Origin: an uncultured Isosphaeraceae bacterium
Lineage (GTDB): Bacteria; Planctomycetota; Planctomycetia; Isosphaerales; Isosphaeraceae
Direction of reading: 5' to 3'
Length of the DNA stretch: 64,000 bases
Assembly: GCA_945957605.1 (NCBI GenBank)
Contig: CAMFLR010000001.1
Location: 496,001 to 560,000 of the forward strand
In this document: positions 22,231 to 32,847 of the stretch, in pieces
Layout: every line of letters starts with the position of its first letter
Numbering within the stretch: position 1 is the stretch's first letter
Notes under the pieces: generated by a model
Told to the model about the DNA's origin: nothing
The model's database searches: none
The model's input: only the letters and a program-made list of their open reading frames with translations
Position numbers and translations under genes: made by a program

Positions 22231-25200
22231 ATGTCTCAACCATCCCGACCCAGGACGCGTGGCCCCAAAGGGCGCCGGCGGACCTACAAGCTTGAGCAGG
22301 TGACCCATCTCGAGGATCGCCAGGTGCTCACGCCCTACTTGCCGCTCTACCCGCGGCAGGCGACCTTCACCAACTCCGTGACAGCCGGCAACACGACCAC
22401 CGGTGTGATCACGGTCAACGAATCATCGAGCAACCTGAACGCCGCGACCTTCCCCAGCGCCGCGCCGCTTGTCAGCGTCTCGCAGTTTGCCCCATCGTCC
22501 GATTTCGGCGGCGACATCGTTCGCATCGAAGCGGGACCGGGCGGCTCGTTCGGCAACGGCGTGTACGCGATCTCCCGTGGTGCCGGTGCGAACGCCTCGC
22601 TTGGTGCGATCAATCGCCCGGGCGTGATCTACCGCGTCGACCCCGCCACTGGCAAGTCGTCGGTCTTCTTCGACCTCAACTCGGTGCTCAACCAGCTCGA
22701 ACCCGGTACCGGCGCCACCGCCGCGAACTCGGTCAGCTCGGCGAGCGGCCTGGTGAACTGGTACGACATCAGCTTCGACCCCGAAGGCTACTTCGACGGC
22801 AAGCCGTCGATGTTCGTCGCCTCGGTCGATCGCAGCGATCCGAACAAGAACGTCATCTACCGGATCGCTCCGGACGGTACGTTCATGGGCGCGTTCGCCA
22901 TGTTCACCGACGGTCAGTCGGCGTTGAAGTTCACGAGCAACCCGTCGGCGATTCTCGTTCCGCCCACCGAGCAGCAGAGCTTCCTCCGCGGCATCATCGC
23001 GGGCAGCGGCTCGGGTGCGAGCACGGTCGGTACGACGACGTTCTCGGCGTTCTACTTCAACGCGAACCAGTATCGTCCCGGCCAGAACATCAGCAGCGCG
23101 ACGCTTCCGTTCGGCATCTCCGAAACCGCTCTATCGGAAGGCCCGCAGACGTCGCTCACGTCGGCGAACATCGACTACATCTCGCCGGTGTATTCGACCT
23201 TCACCGACTTCGGCACTCAGGCCGGCGGCGGCATCCCGGGTCAGCCCGGTCTGTCCGGCGTGCAGGGTTTGAACGGTGAGCTGCTGATCAACGGCGGCGC
23301 GTTCCCGACAGCCTACACGTCGAACTTCGTCGACCTGAACCCCGCGATTGCGACCTACTATCGCCGGTTCGAGGATTCGGCGTTCGACTACTACGGCTAC
23401 TTCTCGCAAGGTCTGACGGTCACCGCGCCGACCACGACGACCACCACGACAACCACCACGTTCCCCGGTATCAAGGGAACCGTGCTCGCCGCGTCGGACG
23501 AAGGTGGCAACTCATTCGCCTCGGTGTCCGGTCTAGGCGTCGGTACGCTCGCCTGGGCAGGCAGCCTGTTCGTGGCCGACCTTGGCACCGGTCTCTCGGT
23601 TTCTGTCACAGCCCCGACCGACACGACCGCCACGGTCATCCCGGTTCAGGGTGGTGGCACCGCCGCGGTCTCGACCGGCAACCTGTTCTCGCCGCCGACC
23701 GGCAACCTGGGCGGTCGTATCGTCCGCATTACGCCTGACGGTGTGGTGACGACGTTCGCCGAAAACTTCAACACCTCGGGCAACTACGACTCGTCGAGCT
23801 TCCAGCAGTCGAGCTTGAGCATCACGTTCTCTGCCGACGGCACCACGCTGTACGCGGCGGACAACGATGGCATCTGGCAGTTCAAGACGGTTGCGAGCCT
23901 CGCCGGCTCGACGTCGGGTTCGATCGTCGGCCTCAACGACCTCCGAACCCTCGGCGTGCCCTACGACGGCCAGAACAGCGCCGTCGCAGTGGTGGACACT
24001 GGTGTGTCCGCGACCAACCCGAACTTCCGCGGTCGCGTGGCAACCGGTACCAGCGTGATCACCAACGCACCCGGTAACGTCGACACCGCGCCGGCTCAGA
24101 CTGGTACGACCACCAACGGTAACAACAACGGCAACAATAACGGTAACGGCAACACAACCTCAAACACCGTTCTGCCGACGACCAACGACGGCCACGGAAC
24201 GCTGATTGCCGGCGTCATCGCACAGTTCGTGCCCCAGGCCACGATCGTGCCGGTCAACGTGTTTGCTCCGTTCGTCGTCCCGGTCGGCACGTCGATCGGT
24301 GGCAACGGCAATGGCAATAACAACGGCGGCGGCAATACCGGCAACGGTAACGGCAACACGAACACAACCAGCGTGTCGACGAACTCGAACGCTCTGTCGA
24401 ACACGCAGTACGTCTACAAGGCGCTCAACTACGTTGCCACGCATCCGTACGTGAAGGATCCGGTCCGACCGAACGTTTACGATCGCGTGGTTGCCGTTAA
24501 CCTCGGCTTCGGCTCGACGGAATCGTTCAACTCGGAAGGTGTGGCGTATCGCCGCTATCCGCAGATCGTCATCGCACTCAAGAACCAGATGGCGCAGTTG
24601 CGTCGCCGCGGTATCCAGCCAATTGCTGCTTCCGGTCAGTTCGGCGCGCCGTTCGGCGCCAGCTCGAGCGGTACTGGCACCAACAACGGCGGCAATACCG
24701 GCAACGGTAACAACACGAGCGGTACGACGCCTGGTGGTGTCGACAACTCGCAGAATACGAACGTCGGCGACACGCAGGGTATGTCGCTGCCGGCAATCCT
24801 CGACGAAGTGACGTCGGTTACAGGCTCGATTCCGTTCCCGTTTGTCACTGGTCCGAGCACCCCGCCGACCAACCCGACGCAGGGTACCTTCCCGAGCTTG
24901 GTTGGACCGGTGCTGCTCTTTGCGAACACGATTAACATCGGCTCGCTCGGCGGTACCACGACCGGCAACACGACGACGACCACCACCGGCGTGGTCTCGA
25001 CGAACAGCCTCAACGCTCTGACCCTGGGCAACTCGCCGTTCAATCCGTCGAGCCAGGGCGGCAACGGCAACAATGGCAACACCGGCAATAACAACAACAA
25101 CAACAACGGTGTTTCGCAGCAGATCTTCTACGCCAACGCAATCCTCGCCGCGGCGAACCGAAGCATCACAACCGACTACGCGGCTCCGTCGATCGATATC

Positions 25201-26772
25201 CCGACCTTCCGTCGCAGCTTCGCGGGTAATGGCAACGAGAACAACGCGTTCACCTCAGGTGGTACGTCGCTCTCGTCCGCGATCGTCACCGGATCGTTCG
25301 CACTCGTCAGCTCGGCTCTGTCGTACTGGACGACTCTCGGCAAGACGGGCGTGACCTCCGACGCCTATCTGAACATGCCGGTTGGCACCAACATGCTCAA
25401 CTTCGGCAAGAACTCGGTGCCGAGAACGCTCCAGAAGTACAACAATCCCGACGGTATCAACTCGATCCTCGAGTGGACAGCCGTGCCGATTGCCGACGAG
25501 AACAACGGCATGACGCAGTCGACACCGCAGCTCCCGCTGGGCAGCACGTCGCCGACGAACTACTCCGAGATCAACGTCGCCAACGCGGTGGCTGCAATCG
25601 AAGGTTCGGTCGCCATCAAGTACCTGCTGGCACACAACACCTTCAACGTCATCGATACCAATCACGACGGCCTGATCACCGCCCAGGAACTCCAGAACTT
25701 CACGGACAACGCGAAGACGATGGGGATGGCCGAACAGGGAGCGATGGCTCGACTGCTGGGTGGTACCGCCCGCATCGGCTCCAATAACACCGAAGGAACC
25801 GCGATCACCGAGACCACGGGTGCCTTCGAGTCGCCGGATCAGCCGGATGCTCTCCAGCGTCGGTTCAACTTCTTCGACTACGCGGCTCACGGCCAGCTCG
25901 ACGGTGTGATCTCGATCAACGACATCAAGAACCTGTCGAAGGTCTTGCTGCCGGGACCGACGGCCTTCATCGTCACTGACCGTCAGCGGGCGTCGAACAT
26001 CAACTACCTGCTCGACCCGGCTGCCGCTCGCAACTACGCTGCACTCCAGCACACCCAGCCGAGCTACGAGTGGGTGCCGAAGAGTGCGGTGGCGAAGTAT
26101 CGCGGCCTCTCGCCGGCGAACTTCGGTGTCGACCGCAACGTCACGCCGGGCAGCTCGTTCCCTGTCTTCGAGTTGTTCAACCGCACTGCGGTTCAAGCGG
26201 GCGTAACCTCGAACTCCTCGAGCAACAGCAACTCGAACAACAGTTCGACGAGCGGCACGACGACCACGCCGGCCACGACCACATCGACGACGGGCTCGAC
26301 CTCTTCGTCGAACACGACAACCACGCCGACGTCCAGCAACAGCACGACGACCGGCACCAATACCTCGAGCACGGCGAACACCAACACAAGCACGTCGGGA
26401 ACGACGAGCTCGTCGCTCGGCACCAGCAGCACCGGCTCGACTGGAAACCTGCTCCAGCAGCTCACGTCGATCCTGAACCCGGGCACGCCGACGCCGCAAG
26501 GCAACATTGCCCCGACGACCACAACCGGCAGTTCGTCTACGACAACGCCGACCACTCCGTCGACCTCGGTCACGACTCCTTCGGCGACGGTTCTGCCGCC
26601 CGCCACCCCGACGACGCAGGGAACCACGGTTCCCGCCTCGACGACGACTCCGACCACGACCACCACGGTCAATCAGGCCGGACCCATCAAGAAGCATGCG
26701 ACGAAGGCGAAGAGCAAGGGCTTGCTCAACGACTTCTTCGACTCGGTGAACAACGCGTTCAAGAAGATCTAA
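22231..26772 (+). CDS. Giant secreted subtilisin-like (S8) serine protease with EF-hand region
   Basis: The 1513-residue protein starts at an ATG 7 bases after AGGAGA. Residues 27-33 (LEDRQVL) after a basic run match the planctomycete LEPR-XLL-type N-terminal motif. An N-terminal region of about 550 residues looks like a propeller-like non-catalytic part. The S8 triad is then visible: Asp589 (VVDTGV), His655 (GHGT) and Ser1013 (GGTSLSSA). The position usually held by the oxyanion Asn is Gln803 (ASGQFG). Four Gly/Asn-rich loops interrupt the catalytic part near residues 626-645, 690-717, 809-834 and 943-960. An EF-hand loop lies at 1142-1153 (DTNHDGLITAQE) with a weaker second one, then a Ser/Thr-rich tail and a basic end. 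Confidence 0.88.
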   Translation: MSQPSRPRTRGPKGRRRTYKLEQVTHLEDRQVLTPYLPLYPRQATFTNSVTAGNTTTGVITVNESSSNLNAATFPSAAPLVSVSQFAPSSDFGGDIVRIEAGPGGSFGNGVYAISRGAGANASLGAINRPGVIYRVDPATGKSSVFFDLNSVLNQLEPGTGATAANSVSSASGLVNWYDISFDPEGYFDGKPSMFVASVDRSDPNKNVIYRIAPDGTFMGAFAMFTDGQSALKFTSNPSAILVPPTEQQSFLRGIIAGSGSGASTVGTTTFSAFYFNANQYRPGQNISSATLPFGISETALSEGPQTSLTSANIDYISPVYSTFTDFGTQAGGGIPGQPGLSGVQGLNGELLINGGAFPTAYTSNFVDLNPAIATYYRRFEDSAFDYYGYFSQGLTVTAPTTTTTTTTTTFPGIKGTVLAASDEGGNSFASVSGLGVGTLAWAGSLFVADLGTGLSVSVTAPTDTTATVIPVQGGGTAAVSTGNLFSPPTGNLGGRIVRITPDGVVTTFAENFNTSGNYDSSSFQQSSLSITFSADGTTLYAADNDGIWQFKTVASLAGSTSGSIVGLNDLRTLGVPYDGQNSAVAVVDTGVSATNPNFRGRVATGTSVITNAPGNVDTAPAQTGTTTNGNNNGNNNGNGNTTSNTVLPTTNDGHGTLIAGVIAQFVPQATIVPVNVFAPFVVPVGTSIGGNGNGNNNGGGNTGNGNGNTNTTSVSTNSNALSNTQYVYKALNYVATHPYVKDPVRPNVYDRVVAVNLGFGSTESFNSEGVAYRRYPQIVIALKNQMAQLRRRGIQPIAASGQFGAPFGASSSGTGTNNGGNTGNGNNTSGTTPGGVDNSQNTNVGDTQGMSLPAILDEVTSVTGSIPFPFVTGPSTPPTNPTQGTFPSLVGPVLLFANTINIGSLGGTTTGNTTTTTTGVVSTNSLNALTLGNSPFNPSSQGGNGNNGNTGNNNNNNNGVSQQIFYANAILAAANRSITTDYAAPSIDIPTFRRSFAGNGNENNAFTSGGTSLSSAIVTGSFALVSSALSYWTTLGKTGVTSDAYLNMPVGTNMLNFGKNSVPRTLQKYNNPDGINSILEWTAVPIADENNGMTQSTPQLPLGSTSPTNYSEINVANAVAAIEGSVAIKYLLAHNTFNVIDTNHDGLITAQELQNFTDNAKTMGMAEQGAMARLLGGTARIGSNNTEGTAITETTGAFESPDQPDALQRRFNFFDYAAHGQLDGVISINDIKNLSKVLLPGPTAFIVTDRQRASNINYLLDPAAARNYAALQHTQPSYEWVPKSAVAKYRGLSPANFGVDRNVTPGSSFPVFELFNRTAVQAGVTSNSSSNSNSNNSSTSGTTTTPATTTSTTGSTSSSNTTTTPTSSNSTTTGTNTSSTANTNTSTSGTTSSSLGTSSTGSTGNLLQQLTSILNPGTPTPQGNIAPTTTTGSSSTTTPTTPSTSVTTPSATVLPPATPTTQGTTVPASTTTPTTTTTVNQAGPIKKHATKAKSKGLLNDFFDSVNNAFKKI

Positions 26773-26802
26773 GTCTCCTGTCCGTGACTCGTTCGTCCCC
26801 CG

Positions 26803-26847
26803 AAGCCGGCCGCGCCACACTCTTGTGGAGCGGCCGGTTTCGTCTTT
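26803..26847 (+). terminator. Intrinsic terminator of the subtilase gene
   Basis: CCGGCCGC and GCGGCCGG pair over 8 bp, with an inner CCAC/GTGG stem, followed by TTTCGTCTTTT. It abuts the end of the convergent exonuclease gene and may act for both strands. Confidence 0.8.
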
Positions 26848-27420
26848 TCACGACGTGCTCTTTGTGGAACGTCCCACGTGTTCGGCCAGCATGTTGCAGA
26901 ACAAGGCCCCCTGCCCGATCGCGTCGTCGAGCGCCTTGTGCGTGTGCGGCAGGTTGTCGAACCAGCGCTTCGGCATGTTCCGTTTCGTGGCGTTGCGGTA
27001 CTCGGTTTTCAGCACCGCCATCGCATAGCTCTTCACGTCGAGTGCAGAGAACGAGAAGGGTGATTCACCTGCAAATCGAATCATGTACCAATACATGAAC
27101 AGGAAGTCGAATCCCGCGGGATACGCCACGAAAACCGGTCGTCCTTGCAGACCTTTCACCCAGCTCACAAATGCGCGCATCGCCTCGGCCGGCTCGCGCA
27201 AGTCGCTGCGATGGGCGGCCCAAGCCTCGGGCTGAGTTTTCCACCACTCCATCGTTTCGGGATGCCCCTGCGCATCCGGCAACGTATGCAGGTTCGCCTC
27301 GAACGTGGCGACCATTTGCTTGTCTGGCGTAAAAGCTGCGGCGCCGAAGCTGAGCATCGAGTTCGGGCCAGGTATCGGCCCATCGGTTTCGATGTCGGTG
27401 CTGATGTAGATTTCTGGCAT
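26848..27420 (-). CDS. DnaQ-like 3'-5' exonuclease
   Basis: The 190-residue protein has the RNase H-like DEDD exonuclease layout. Asp9 and Glu11 lie in STDIETDG, a second Asp at 105 (PAGFDF), and the closing [11 protein letters not shown] has His161 and Asp165. It resembles the Rv2179c-like exoribonuclease group. The ATG at 27420 was chosen because AGGAGA lies upstream at normal spacing; the frame stays open further upstream without homology. A decayed copy of its 5' end lies on the far side of the porin gene. Substrate (RNA or DNA) is unknown. Confidence 0.85.
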   Translation of the reverse strand: MPEIYISTDIETDGPIPGPNSMLSFGAAAFTPDKQMVATFEANLHTLPDAQGHPETMEWWKTQPEAWAAHRSDLREPAEAMRAFVSWVKGLQGRPVFVAYPAGFDFLFMYWYMIRFAGESPFSFSALDVKSYAMAVLKTEYRNATKRNMPKRWFDNLPHTHKALDDAIGQGALFCNMLAEHVGRSTKSTS

Positions 27421-27628
27421 GCTCTTTCTCCTCGTTGTGATCTCATTTGTTGGATTTGATCTACTATCGCTGAGTTCACCCATGTGTTCAACGGTGTTCG
27501 AGCGAGCCTCAATGTCGATTGAGTTTGTCGTGATACTAAAATATTGAAATGCGTTGACATAATTTGAAGCGCCGTCGCCGGCGTGTCGATCTGTGACGAT
27601 AGGAGCAACTTCGCTGAGGATGGTGTAG

Positions 27629-29371
27629 ATGCAGGGCACCGGAGGGCGATCGCGGGCGTTTGCGTGCGGTGCATTCGTCGGATCAGTTTTGTTGTTTCAG
27701 TCCGCGACGGCATGCGCACAAACCGCACCCACGCCACCAGCCCCTACTCCCCCCGCGCCGAAACCGCCTGCGTCGAAGGATGCGGCGCTCGAAGAGCGAT
27801 TTCGCAAGCTCGAAGAACGCTATGAGGCGATGGAAAAGCGCCATGCCGACGAATATCAGGCGCTCAGTCAGAAGTATGACGAACTCAAAAAGCGTGTTGG
27901 ACCTGAAGAAGAAGTCGAAGGTGAAGCGGCGGGGCCAGCGGGAGCGCGCCCCTCAGAAGTTGGGCCCAATGCGCGAGCTGTCTCCGGAATCGACGCGCAA
28001 GGAACCGAAGGACGCACGTTCGTCCGCGAGGCCGCGTCGAGTTCGAAGAACAAGTCGGCCGCGCGCGTGGAATTCGACGAAGGGATTGAGTTCTCGTCGA
28101 CCGACGATGAATTCAAGCTCAACTTCCATAATCTGACTCAGGCCGAATATCGCGCGTTTCCTTCGCAGGATCAGGGGACGCTCAAAGACCAGTTCTTCAT
28201 TCCTCGCCAGCGCTGGTATTTCACCGGTCAGGCTACGAAGAACGTCGAGTTCTACACCGTGATCAATCGCGGGTATGGCTCGCTCGACCTGCTTGATGCG
28301 TTCATGACGGTCAATATCTCGCAAAGTCTTTCGAATCGCACGGCCGACGAGATTGGCTCTGGCGCACAAGGCACCGGTGGCCGTACGACGGTCGATCGCG
28401 CTCGCGGCACCGACCCACGCGTGCGATTTCGTATTGGCCGCATGAAAACGCCGTATCTCTACGAATACTTCTCGATTTCCGAAGGCGACCTGATTGCACC
28501 CGAACGCAGCCTCTACGCCGCAAATCTCGCGGGGAATCGCCAGGTTGGTGCGATGTTGCTGGGCGACATCGTTGAAGACCGCGTCGGCTATGCGTTTGGT
28601 CTCTTCAATGGTCCCAGACGCTCATTTCAAGACTTCAATAGCGACAAGGATCTATTTCTTTACTTGAATACACGTCCATTTTTGCAGAGCGAACGATTTT
28701 CCGCCTTGAAGTACTTCAACATCGGTGGCGATGTGAACGGCGGGTTCGAGAACAATCCAACGCAACCGACCTTCTTTACAACCGCCTCCGACCAGACGAC
28801 ATCAACCACCGCGCAATCACTCTCGCCGACATTCCTTCAATACCGCAATAACGTGACCGAACAGGGACGGCGCCTGCAGTACGGGGCACACATCGCCTAC
28901 TTCCGCAACAGCCTGATGCTACTCGCCGAGTACGGCGGCGGCACTGTGAGCTATGGTCTCGCGGGAAAGCCCGGAACTGTAACAGGCGTCCCCGTGAACG
29001 GTTGGATGATCCAGGCGTCGTACTTTCTCACCGGTGAAAAGCTCACTCGGCGCGTGAACGTCGTTCGACCGTTGCACGACTTTGGATTTCACGACGGCAA
29101 GTTCACATGGGGCGCCTTCGAGGTCCATGGGCGCATAAGTGAACTCGATCTGGGACAGCAGGTCTTCACTCACGGGTTCGCCGATCCGAATCTCTGGGCG
29201 AATCGCGCGGGCGCAACTGATATTGGTATGAACTGGTATCTGAATTACTACACGAAAGTCTACTTCGACTGGCAGCACGCCTTCTACGGTAATCCTGTCA
29301 CGACGGGCGTCAGCGGTCGATTCATGAGCACGACAGACCTCTACTGGCTCCGCTTCCAGCTCTTCTTCTGA
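27629..29371 (+). CDS. OprP/OprO-type outer membrane porin
   Basis: The 580-residue protein has a signal peptide ending near ACAQ, a Pro-rich linker, and a heptad-rich coiled coil at about residues 50-90. A long beta-strand-rich barrel follows ([45 protein letters not shown]). It ends in a terminal Phe (WLRFQLFF), the usual outer-membrane barrel signature. This is the phosphate-selective porin O/P family; the actual solute is unknown. GAGGA lies 8 bases before the ATG. Confidence 0.88.
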   Translation: MQGTGGRSRAFACGAFVGSVLLFQSATACAQTAPTPPAPTPPAPKPPASKDAALEERFRKLEERYEAMEKRHADEYQALSQKYDELKKRVGPEEEVEGEAAGPAGARPSEVGPNARAVSGIDAQGTEGRTFVREAASSSKNKSAARVEFDEGIEFSSTDDEFKLNFHNLTQAEYRAFPSQDQGTLKDQFFIPRQRWYFTGQATKNVEFYTVINRGYGSLDLLDAFMTVNISQSLSNRTADEIGSGAQGTGGRTTVDRARGTDPRVRFRIGRMKTPYLYEYFSISEGDLIAPERSLYAANLAGNRQVGAMLLGDIVEDRVGYAFGLFNGPRRSFQDFNSDKDLFLYLNTRPFLQSERFSALKYFNIGGDVNGGFENNPTQPTFFTTASDQTTSTTAQSLSPTFLQYRNNVTEQGRRLQYGAHIAYFRNSLMLLAEYGGGTVSYGLAGKPGTVTGVPVNGWMIQASYFLTGEKLTRRVNVVRPLHDFGFHDGKFTWGAFEVHGRISELDLGQQVFTHGFADPNLWANRAGATDIGMNWYLNYYTKVYFDWQHAFYGNPVTTGVSGRFMSTTDLYWLRFQLFF

Positions 29372-29409
29372 CGATCAAGGCTCGCGCTGGAATCGATGGG
29401 GATGGGCTA

Positions 29410-29525
29410 TATTCACGCCTAGATTAGGCTTCGTCCGAGTAACATCAGTTGCACCTGGCGCCGAGGCCGCGCATCGAGTTCGGACCATCGGTATGGATAT
29501 GGGGGCCGATGGAGATTTCGGCCAT
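29410..29525 (-). pseudogene. Remnant of the 5' end of a DnaQ-like exonuclease gene
   Basis: Read on the minus strand from the ATG at 29525, the sequence encodes MAEISIGPHIHTDGPNSM, clearly related to the intact gene's [14 protein letters not shown]...NSM. DNA identity is high through GGCGCC at about 29457 and then fades, with frame loss and an early stop. The two catalytic acidic residues are both changed to His, and six bases or more are deleted in the GPIPGPNSM part. An AAGGAA ribosome-binding site is still present upstream. It is best read as a decayed duplicate. Confidence 0.7.
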
Positions 29526-29565
29526 CTTGTTCCTTTCGCGAAGACCTCGAACTCGGTCAGGCCGT

Positions 29566-30309
29566 TCAAATCTGGAGCGGCGGGTCGCCGAGCTGCCAGA
29601 TGGTTTTGACCTGCGAAGGCATGTCGTCTGGTAATGACTCTGCAACTCCCGTCGGCAAGAGAATTTTGCATTCGGCGGGTTTGGAGATCACGACGGTAAA
29701 CGTCAGGGCGCCGGCGACAGCGAGCGCCGTTCCAAACGCGTTGCCAAAGTTTGCATTAGTGCGGAGAAAAAGACCGTCGTGGAACCGAAGCCTTTTCCCT
29801 TTGCCTGAGGGATACTTCACTGACGCGCCAACTTCAAACCGCTGCGCTTTGCCTTGAAGGTTGAGTGGGACGGGAATCGCAATCCTCGCGACGCCAAAAG
29901 CGCCTGGATCACACGGAATTTGATATGTGAGCGTGGGAATCTCAGCACGATTGAGCCAGAATCCCTTTCCCGGCCTGACGGCGATACAGCCCGTGCACGG
30001 CCGATCATATTGATTCATGAAGTGGGCTGTGAGCATGCAAACACCGTCAACCGGATTGGCGCTAAGCGCGAATGCGAATCCGTCGCGATTGAAGTAGGTA
30101 CCCGACAGCGCTTTGAGATAATCGGGAGCGAGATCGGGCCGGAAATGAAGCTTCAGAAGGAGCCCGATCGCGGCCAAGCCGACGATCGGAGCAACGACTC
30201 TCGCAATCCAGGTGGCCTGATCCGGGCGCTCCTTGATCCAAAGAAAAAAAGTCGCAATCGCGGCGACTATGAAAACAAGCGAACAAACAGATTTGATCGA
30301 CTCGACCAT
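29566..30309 (-). CDS. Hypothetical membrane protein
   Basis: No family was recognised for this 247-residue protein. It has two N-terminal hydrophobic helices (about residues 7-23 and 36-52), a soluble middle of about 130 residues with a Cys pair (PCTGCIAV), and a third hydrophobic helix near residue 200. Codon use resembles the neighbours. The exonuclease remnant follows it in the same direction. Confidence 0.6.
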   Translation of the reverse strand: MVESIKSVCSLVFIVAAIATFFLWIKERPDQATWIARVVAPIVGLAAIGLLLKLHFRPDLAPDYLKALSGTYFNRDGFAFALSANPVDGVCMLTAHFMNQYDRPCTGCIAVRPGKGFWLNRAEIPTLTYQIPCDPGAFGVARIAIPVPLNLQGKAQRFEVGASVKYPSGKGKRLRFHDGLFLRTNANFGNAFGTALAVAGALTFTVVISKPAECKILLPTGVAESLPDDMPSQVKTIWQLGDPPLQI

Positions 30310-30416
30310 CGAGTATTCCCTCGGGAATGATTTGGTCCTGGCCGATCGAAGCTATCATGCGCGAACGTTTGGCGGAAGTCGCTCCCTGGTCGCGAAAGCT
30401 GTCGCTCCATTTCACC

Positions 30417-30454
30417 GAAAACGAAATCGCCCGAGCAGAGGCCCGGGCGATTTC
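30417..30454 (-). terminator. Intrinsic terminator of the M50/HlyD cluster
   Basis: GAAATCGCCCG and CGGGCGATTTC pair perfectly over 11 bp around a 10-base loop. On the minus strand the stem is followed by GTTTTC, 32 bases after the stop of the M50 gene. Confidence 0.87.
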
Positions 30455-30485
30455 CGCAGATCGAAATATCTTTCGCGCTACGACA

Positions 30486-32681
30486 TCACAGAGTGAAGTG
30501 GAACGTCTTGGCGAGCAGGCGGTAGAGCCACCAGCCGAGCGAATGCGTTCCGCCATCGATCTTCGCAAACCCTCGCAAGCCGGGCTGAAGCGAAAGGTCG
30601 GAGTTGTCGATCGGGATGATCACTTCATAAACCGCGGTGATCGGCTTGGCCTGGCCAGTCTTCTGGTCCTGCTTGGTGGCGATTTCGCCGCCGGCTGCGT
30701 TGGAAAGTTCGGGCGGAATGTCTTCGCGGTTGCGAGTCGCAACTTCGGAAACATGGCTCTTGAACGTCTTTTCCGACGTGCCGTAAACCTTGACCCACGC
30801 GGTCGCAGTGGTGTCCTTGTTCGAGTTGATTAGGTCGACGTCGGCCTGGTCAAGAATCAGGTGCGCTTCGAGTTTCTGCGGATCGGCAACCGAGCAGAAT
30901 GGCTTGCCTGGCTTTACCCACTGCCCCGTCGTTTCTTTGTGCGGCAGGCCGAAGATACGGCCATCGCGTGGGGCGACGAGGTTCAGGTCGGCGAGTTGTT
31001 CGTTGATCTTGTCGATGAGCGGTTCGAGGTCGGTCGCCACCTTCGCGTACTGTTGCTTCTGTGCGCGAAGTTCGAGGTCGGACGAGTTGCCGAACCAGAC
31101 AGCCTTGGCGTTGTTGGAGTTGTGCCGCTCCATGAGCTGAAGACGCTCGCGCTGCTTGTCGGGGTTCGACAGGCTGGCGATCGGATCGCCCTTCTTCACC
31201 ATCTCGCCGTCTTTGACGTACAGCTCGACGAGCCGGCCGGGAATCTCAGCATAGACCAGGTCTGGCTTGGCCTCGGTGAGCACCAGTGTGCCCTGCACGC
31301 GTAGCGGAGTGGGGATCATCAGGACCCCGGTCGCCACGGCAACCACAACCGCGGCGAAGAGGCCGGCTCGAACCTTTTTCACCTTTCGCATCCTCCCAGG
31401 AGTTTTCAGGAATTTGACGATTTGGTAGCCGGGCATCACCGCCAGCGGCACCAACGAGCCGATTGCCAGGACCGCACTGATCGAGCCGAGCTTGTACGGC
31501 TTGAGGAACGTGTACATGAAATAAAGAATGCCGAACGTCACCACCCAGCGATAAAGGTAACTTGCAATCGCGTAGATGACGAACAGCGCCCGGCGCGACC
31601 GGGGCATGTAGCTTTGCACGGGCACTTCCAGCCCGAGCACCTTTTCCTGGAACAGATACCCAAAGAACTGCGTGCTCTTCACGCGAAGGTTGGGGATTTC
31701 CAGGTAGTCGGACATGACGTAGTAACCGTCATATCGCAACAGCGGGTTTGCGTTGAAGAGAATCGTGTTCACCGAGCAGATGAACATCGTCGCGAGGCAT
31801 AAGCTGTTGAGCAGCCCTTGCTCGGTATTCCACCAGACGAAGGTGGCGATACTCGCAAGGAAGCACTCGACGAAGATACCTGCCGCGGAGATCCAGATAC
31901 GCTTCCACTTGTTGGGAAGCAGCCAGCTATCGGTCACGTCGCAATAAAGCGCCGGCGTGAGCACGAGGAACAGCATCCCCATTTCGTGGACTTCGCCGCC
32001 GAAATGTTTTGCTGTTAGACCGTGTCCGAACTCGTGAATGACTTTGACGACCGCCAGACTACACCAGAAGTAGACGATGGTGCGCCAGTTGAAGAAACTC
32101 TGGAAATCTGGCAAGCGTGCGCTGAAGGTTCCCCACTGGCTGACGACCAGCGTGAGTGCAGCGCCCATCATCAGAAAGCTGAAGATGACGAACGTGCGGG
32201 TGAAGATCCAGCGGAACCAGGGGTACATCCGCTCGAGCAAACGCTCGGGGTCGATGATCGGAATCTTGACGTAAAGGATGTTGGCGAAGAACTGCCAAAC
32301 CTTCTTCCACATCCGCTTCTTGCGACGACGGATGAAGACGCCGGCCTGGTCGGGCGTGTCGATCTGGGCGATGCCAGCTTCGTGAAGCTGGGCGACGAAT
32401 CGGATCAGGTCTTCGACAGAGATCGTTTGCGGGCGATACTTGCGTTCAAAGGCACGCTTGACGTCTTGGAGATTTTGCTTGCCGTCAAACTGTTGAAGCA
32501 AAAAGTATTCTTCGATTTTGAAGCGAAAATACTTGAGAGCAATGGGATCTTTAACGACGTAGTGGGTCATCCCCTCGTAAAACTGGGGCTGCACAACGAG
32601 GTCGGGGCGAAGCTTCACCACGAGATGTTCGGCGGCCTGTCCCGCAGGCGCTGTGGGCGTGATGGCAGGTGCGGAACTCAT
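30486..32681 (-). CDS. PqqD-like / M50 peptidase / HlyD fusion membrane protein
   Basis: The 731-residue protein joins three parts. Residues about 20-105 form a PqqD-like winged-helix (FLLQQFDGKQNLQDVKRAFE, VEDLIRFVAQLHEAGI). Residues 150-450 form a polytopic site-2-protease domain with HEFGH at 216-220 and NPLLRYDGYY at 312-321, which supply the zinc ligands and the third Asp. Residues from about 455 form a HlyD-type biotinyl-lipoyl and barrel adaptor (TLVLTEAKPDLVYAEIPGR, NLVAPRDGRIFGL). It is the last gene of the adaptor cluster and ends at a terminator. A role in processing or exporting peptides or proteins through the envelope is inferred, not shown. Confidence 0.85.
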   Translation of the reverse strand: MSSAPAITPTAPAGQAAEHLVVKLRPDLVVQPQFYEGMTHYVVKDPIALKYFRFKIEEYFLLQQFDGKQNLQDVKRAFERKYRPQTISVEDLIRFVAQLHEAGIAQIDTPDQAGVFIRRRKKRMWKKVWQFFANILYVKIPIIDPERLLERMYPWFRWIFTRTFVIFSFLMMGAALTLVVSQWGTFSARLPDFQSFFNWRTIVYFWCSLAVVKVIHEFGHGLTAKHFGGEVHEMGMLFLVLTPALYCDVTDSWLLPNKWKRIWISAAGIFVECFLASIATFVWWNTEQGLLNSLCLATMFICSVNTILFNANPLLRYDGYYVMSDYLEIPNLRVKSTQFFGYLFQEKVLGLEVPVQSYMPRSRRALFVIYAIASYLYRWVVTFGILYFMYTFLKPYKLGSISAVLAIGSLVPLAVMPGYQIVKFLKTPGRMRKVKKVRAGLFAAVVVAVATGVLMIPTPLRVQGTLVLTEAKPDLVYAEIPGRLVELYVKDGEMVKKGDPIASLSNPDKQRERLQLMERHNSNNAKAVWFGNSSDLELRAQKQQYAKVATDLEPLIDKINEQLADLNLVAPRDGRIFGLPHKETTGQWVKPGKPFCSVADPQKLEAHLILDQADVDLINSNKDTTATAWVKVYGTSEKTFKSHVSEVATRNREDIPPELSNAAGGEIATKQDQKTGQAKPITAVYEVIIPIDNSDLSLQPGLRGFAKIDGGTHSLGWWLYRLLAKTFHFTL

Positions 32682-32847
32682 GAGTCGATCGTCCTCGACA
32701 GGGTGGTCGCCGTTTTGCCGGCGCGGCTCATCCGAGCGTGAGTGAGCGGTCGGTCGTTTGCAGGCGTCCGACCCGAGGGCGACACTCCGTCACGTCGCCT
32801 TCGGATCGGGGCCACAGTCTTCATCAAGTCGCCAGTGGAATATGGGA

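Noticed and set aside
24108-25110. Gly/Asn repeats as a CRISPR array or microsatellite
   Set aside because: They are in frame, lack spacers, and form loops of one protein.
25255-26820. Arg-rich 521-codon frame antisense to the subtilase
   Set aside because: Composition is that of the reverse of Thr/Ser/Asn codons; no start signal or family.
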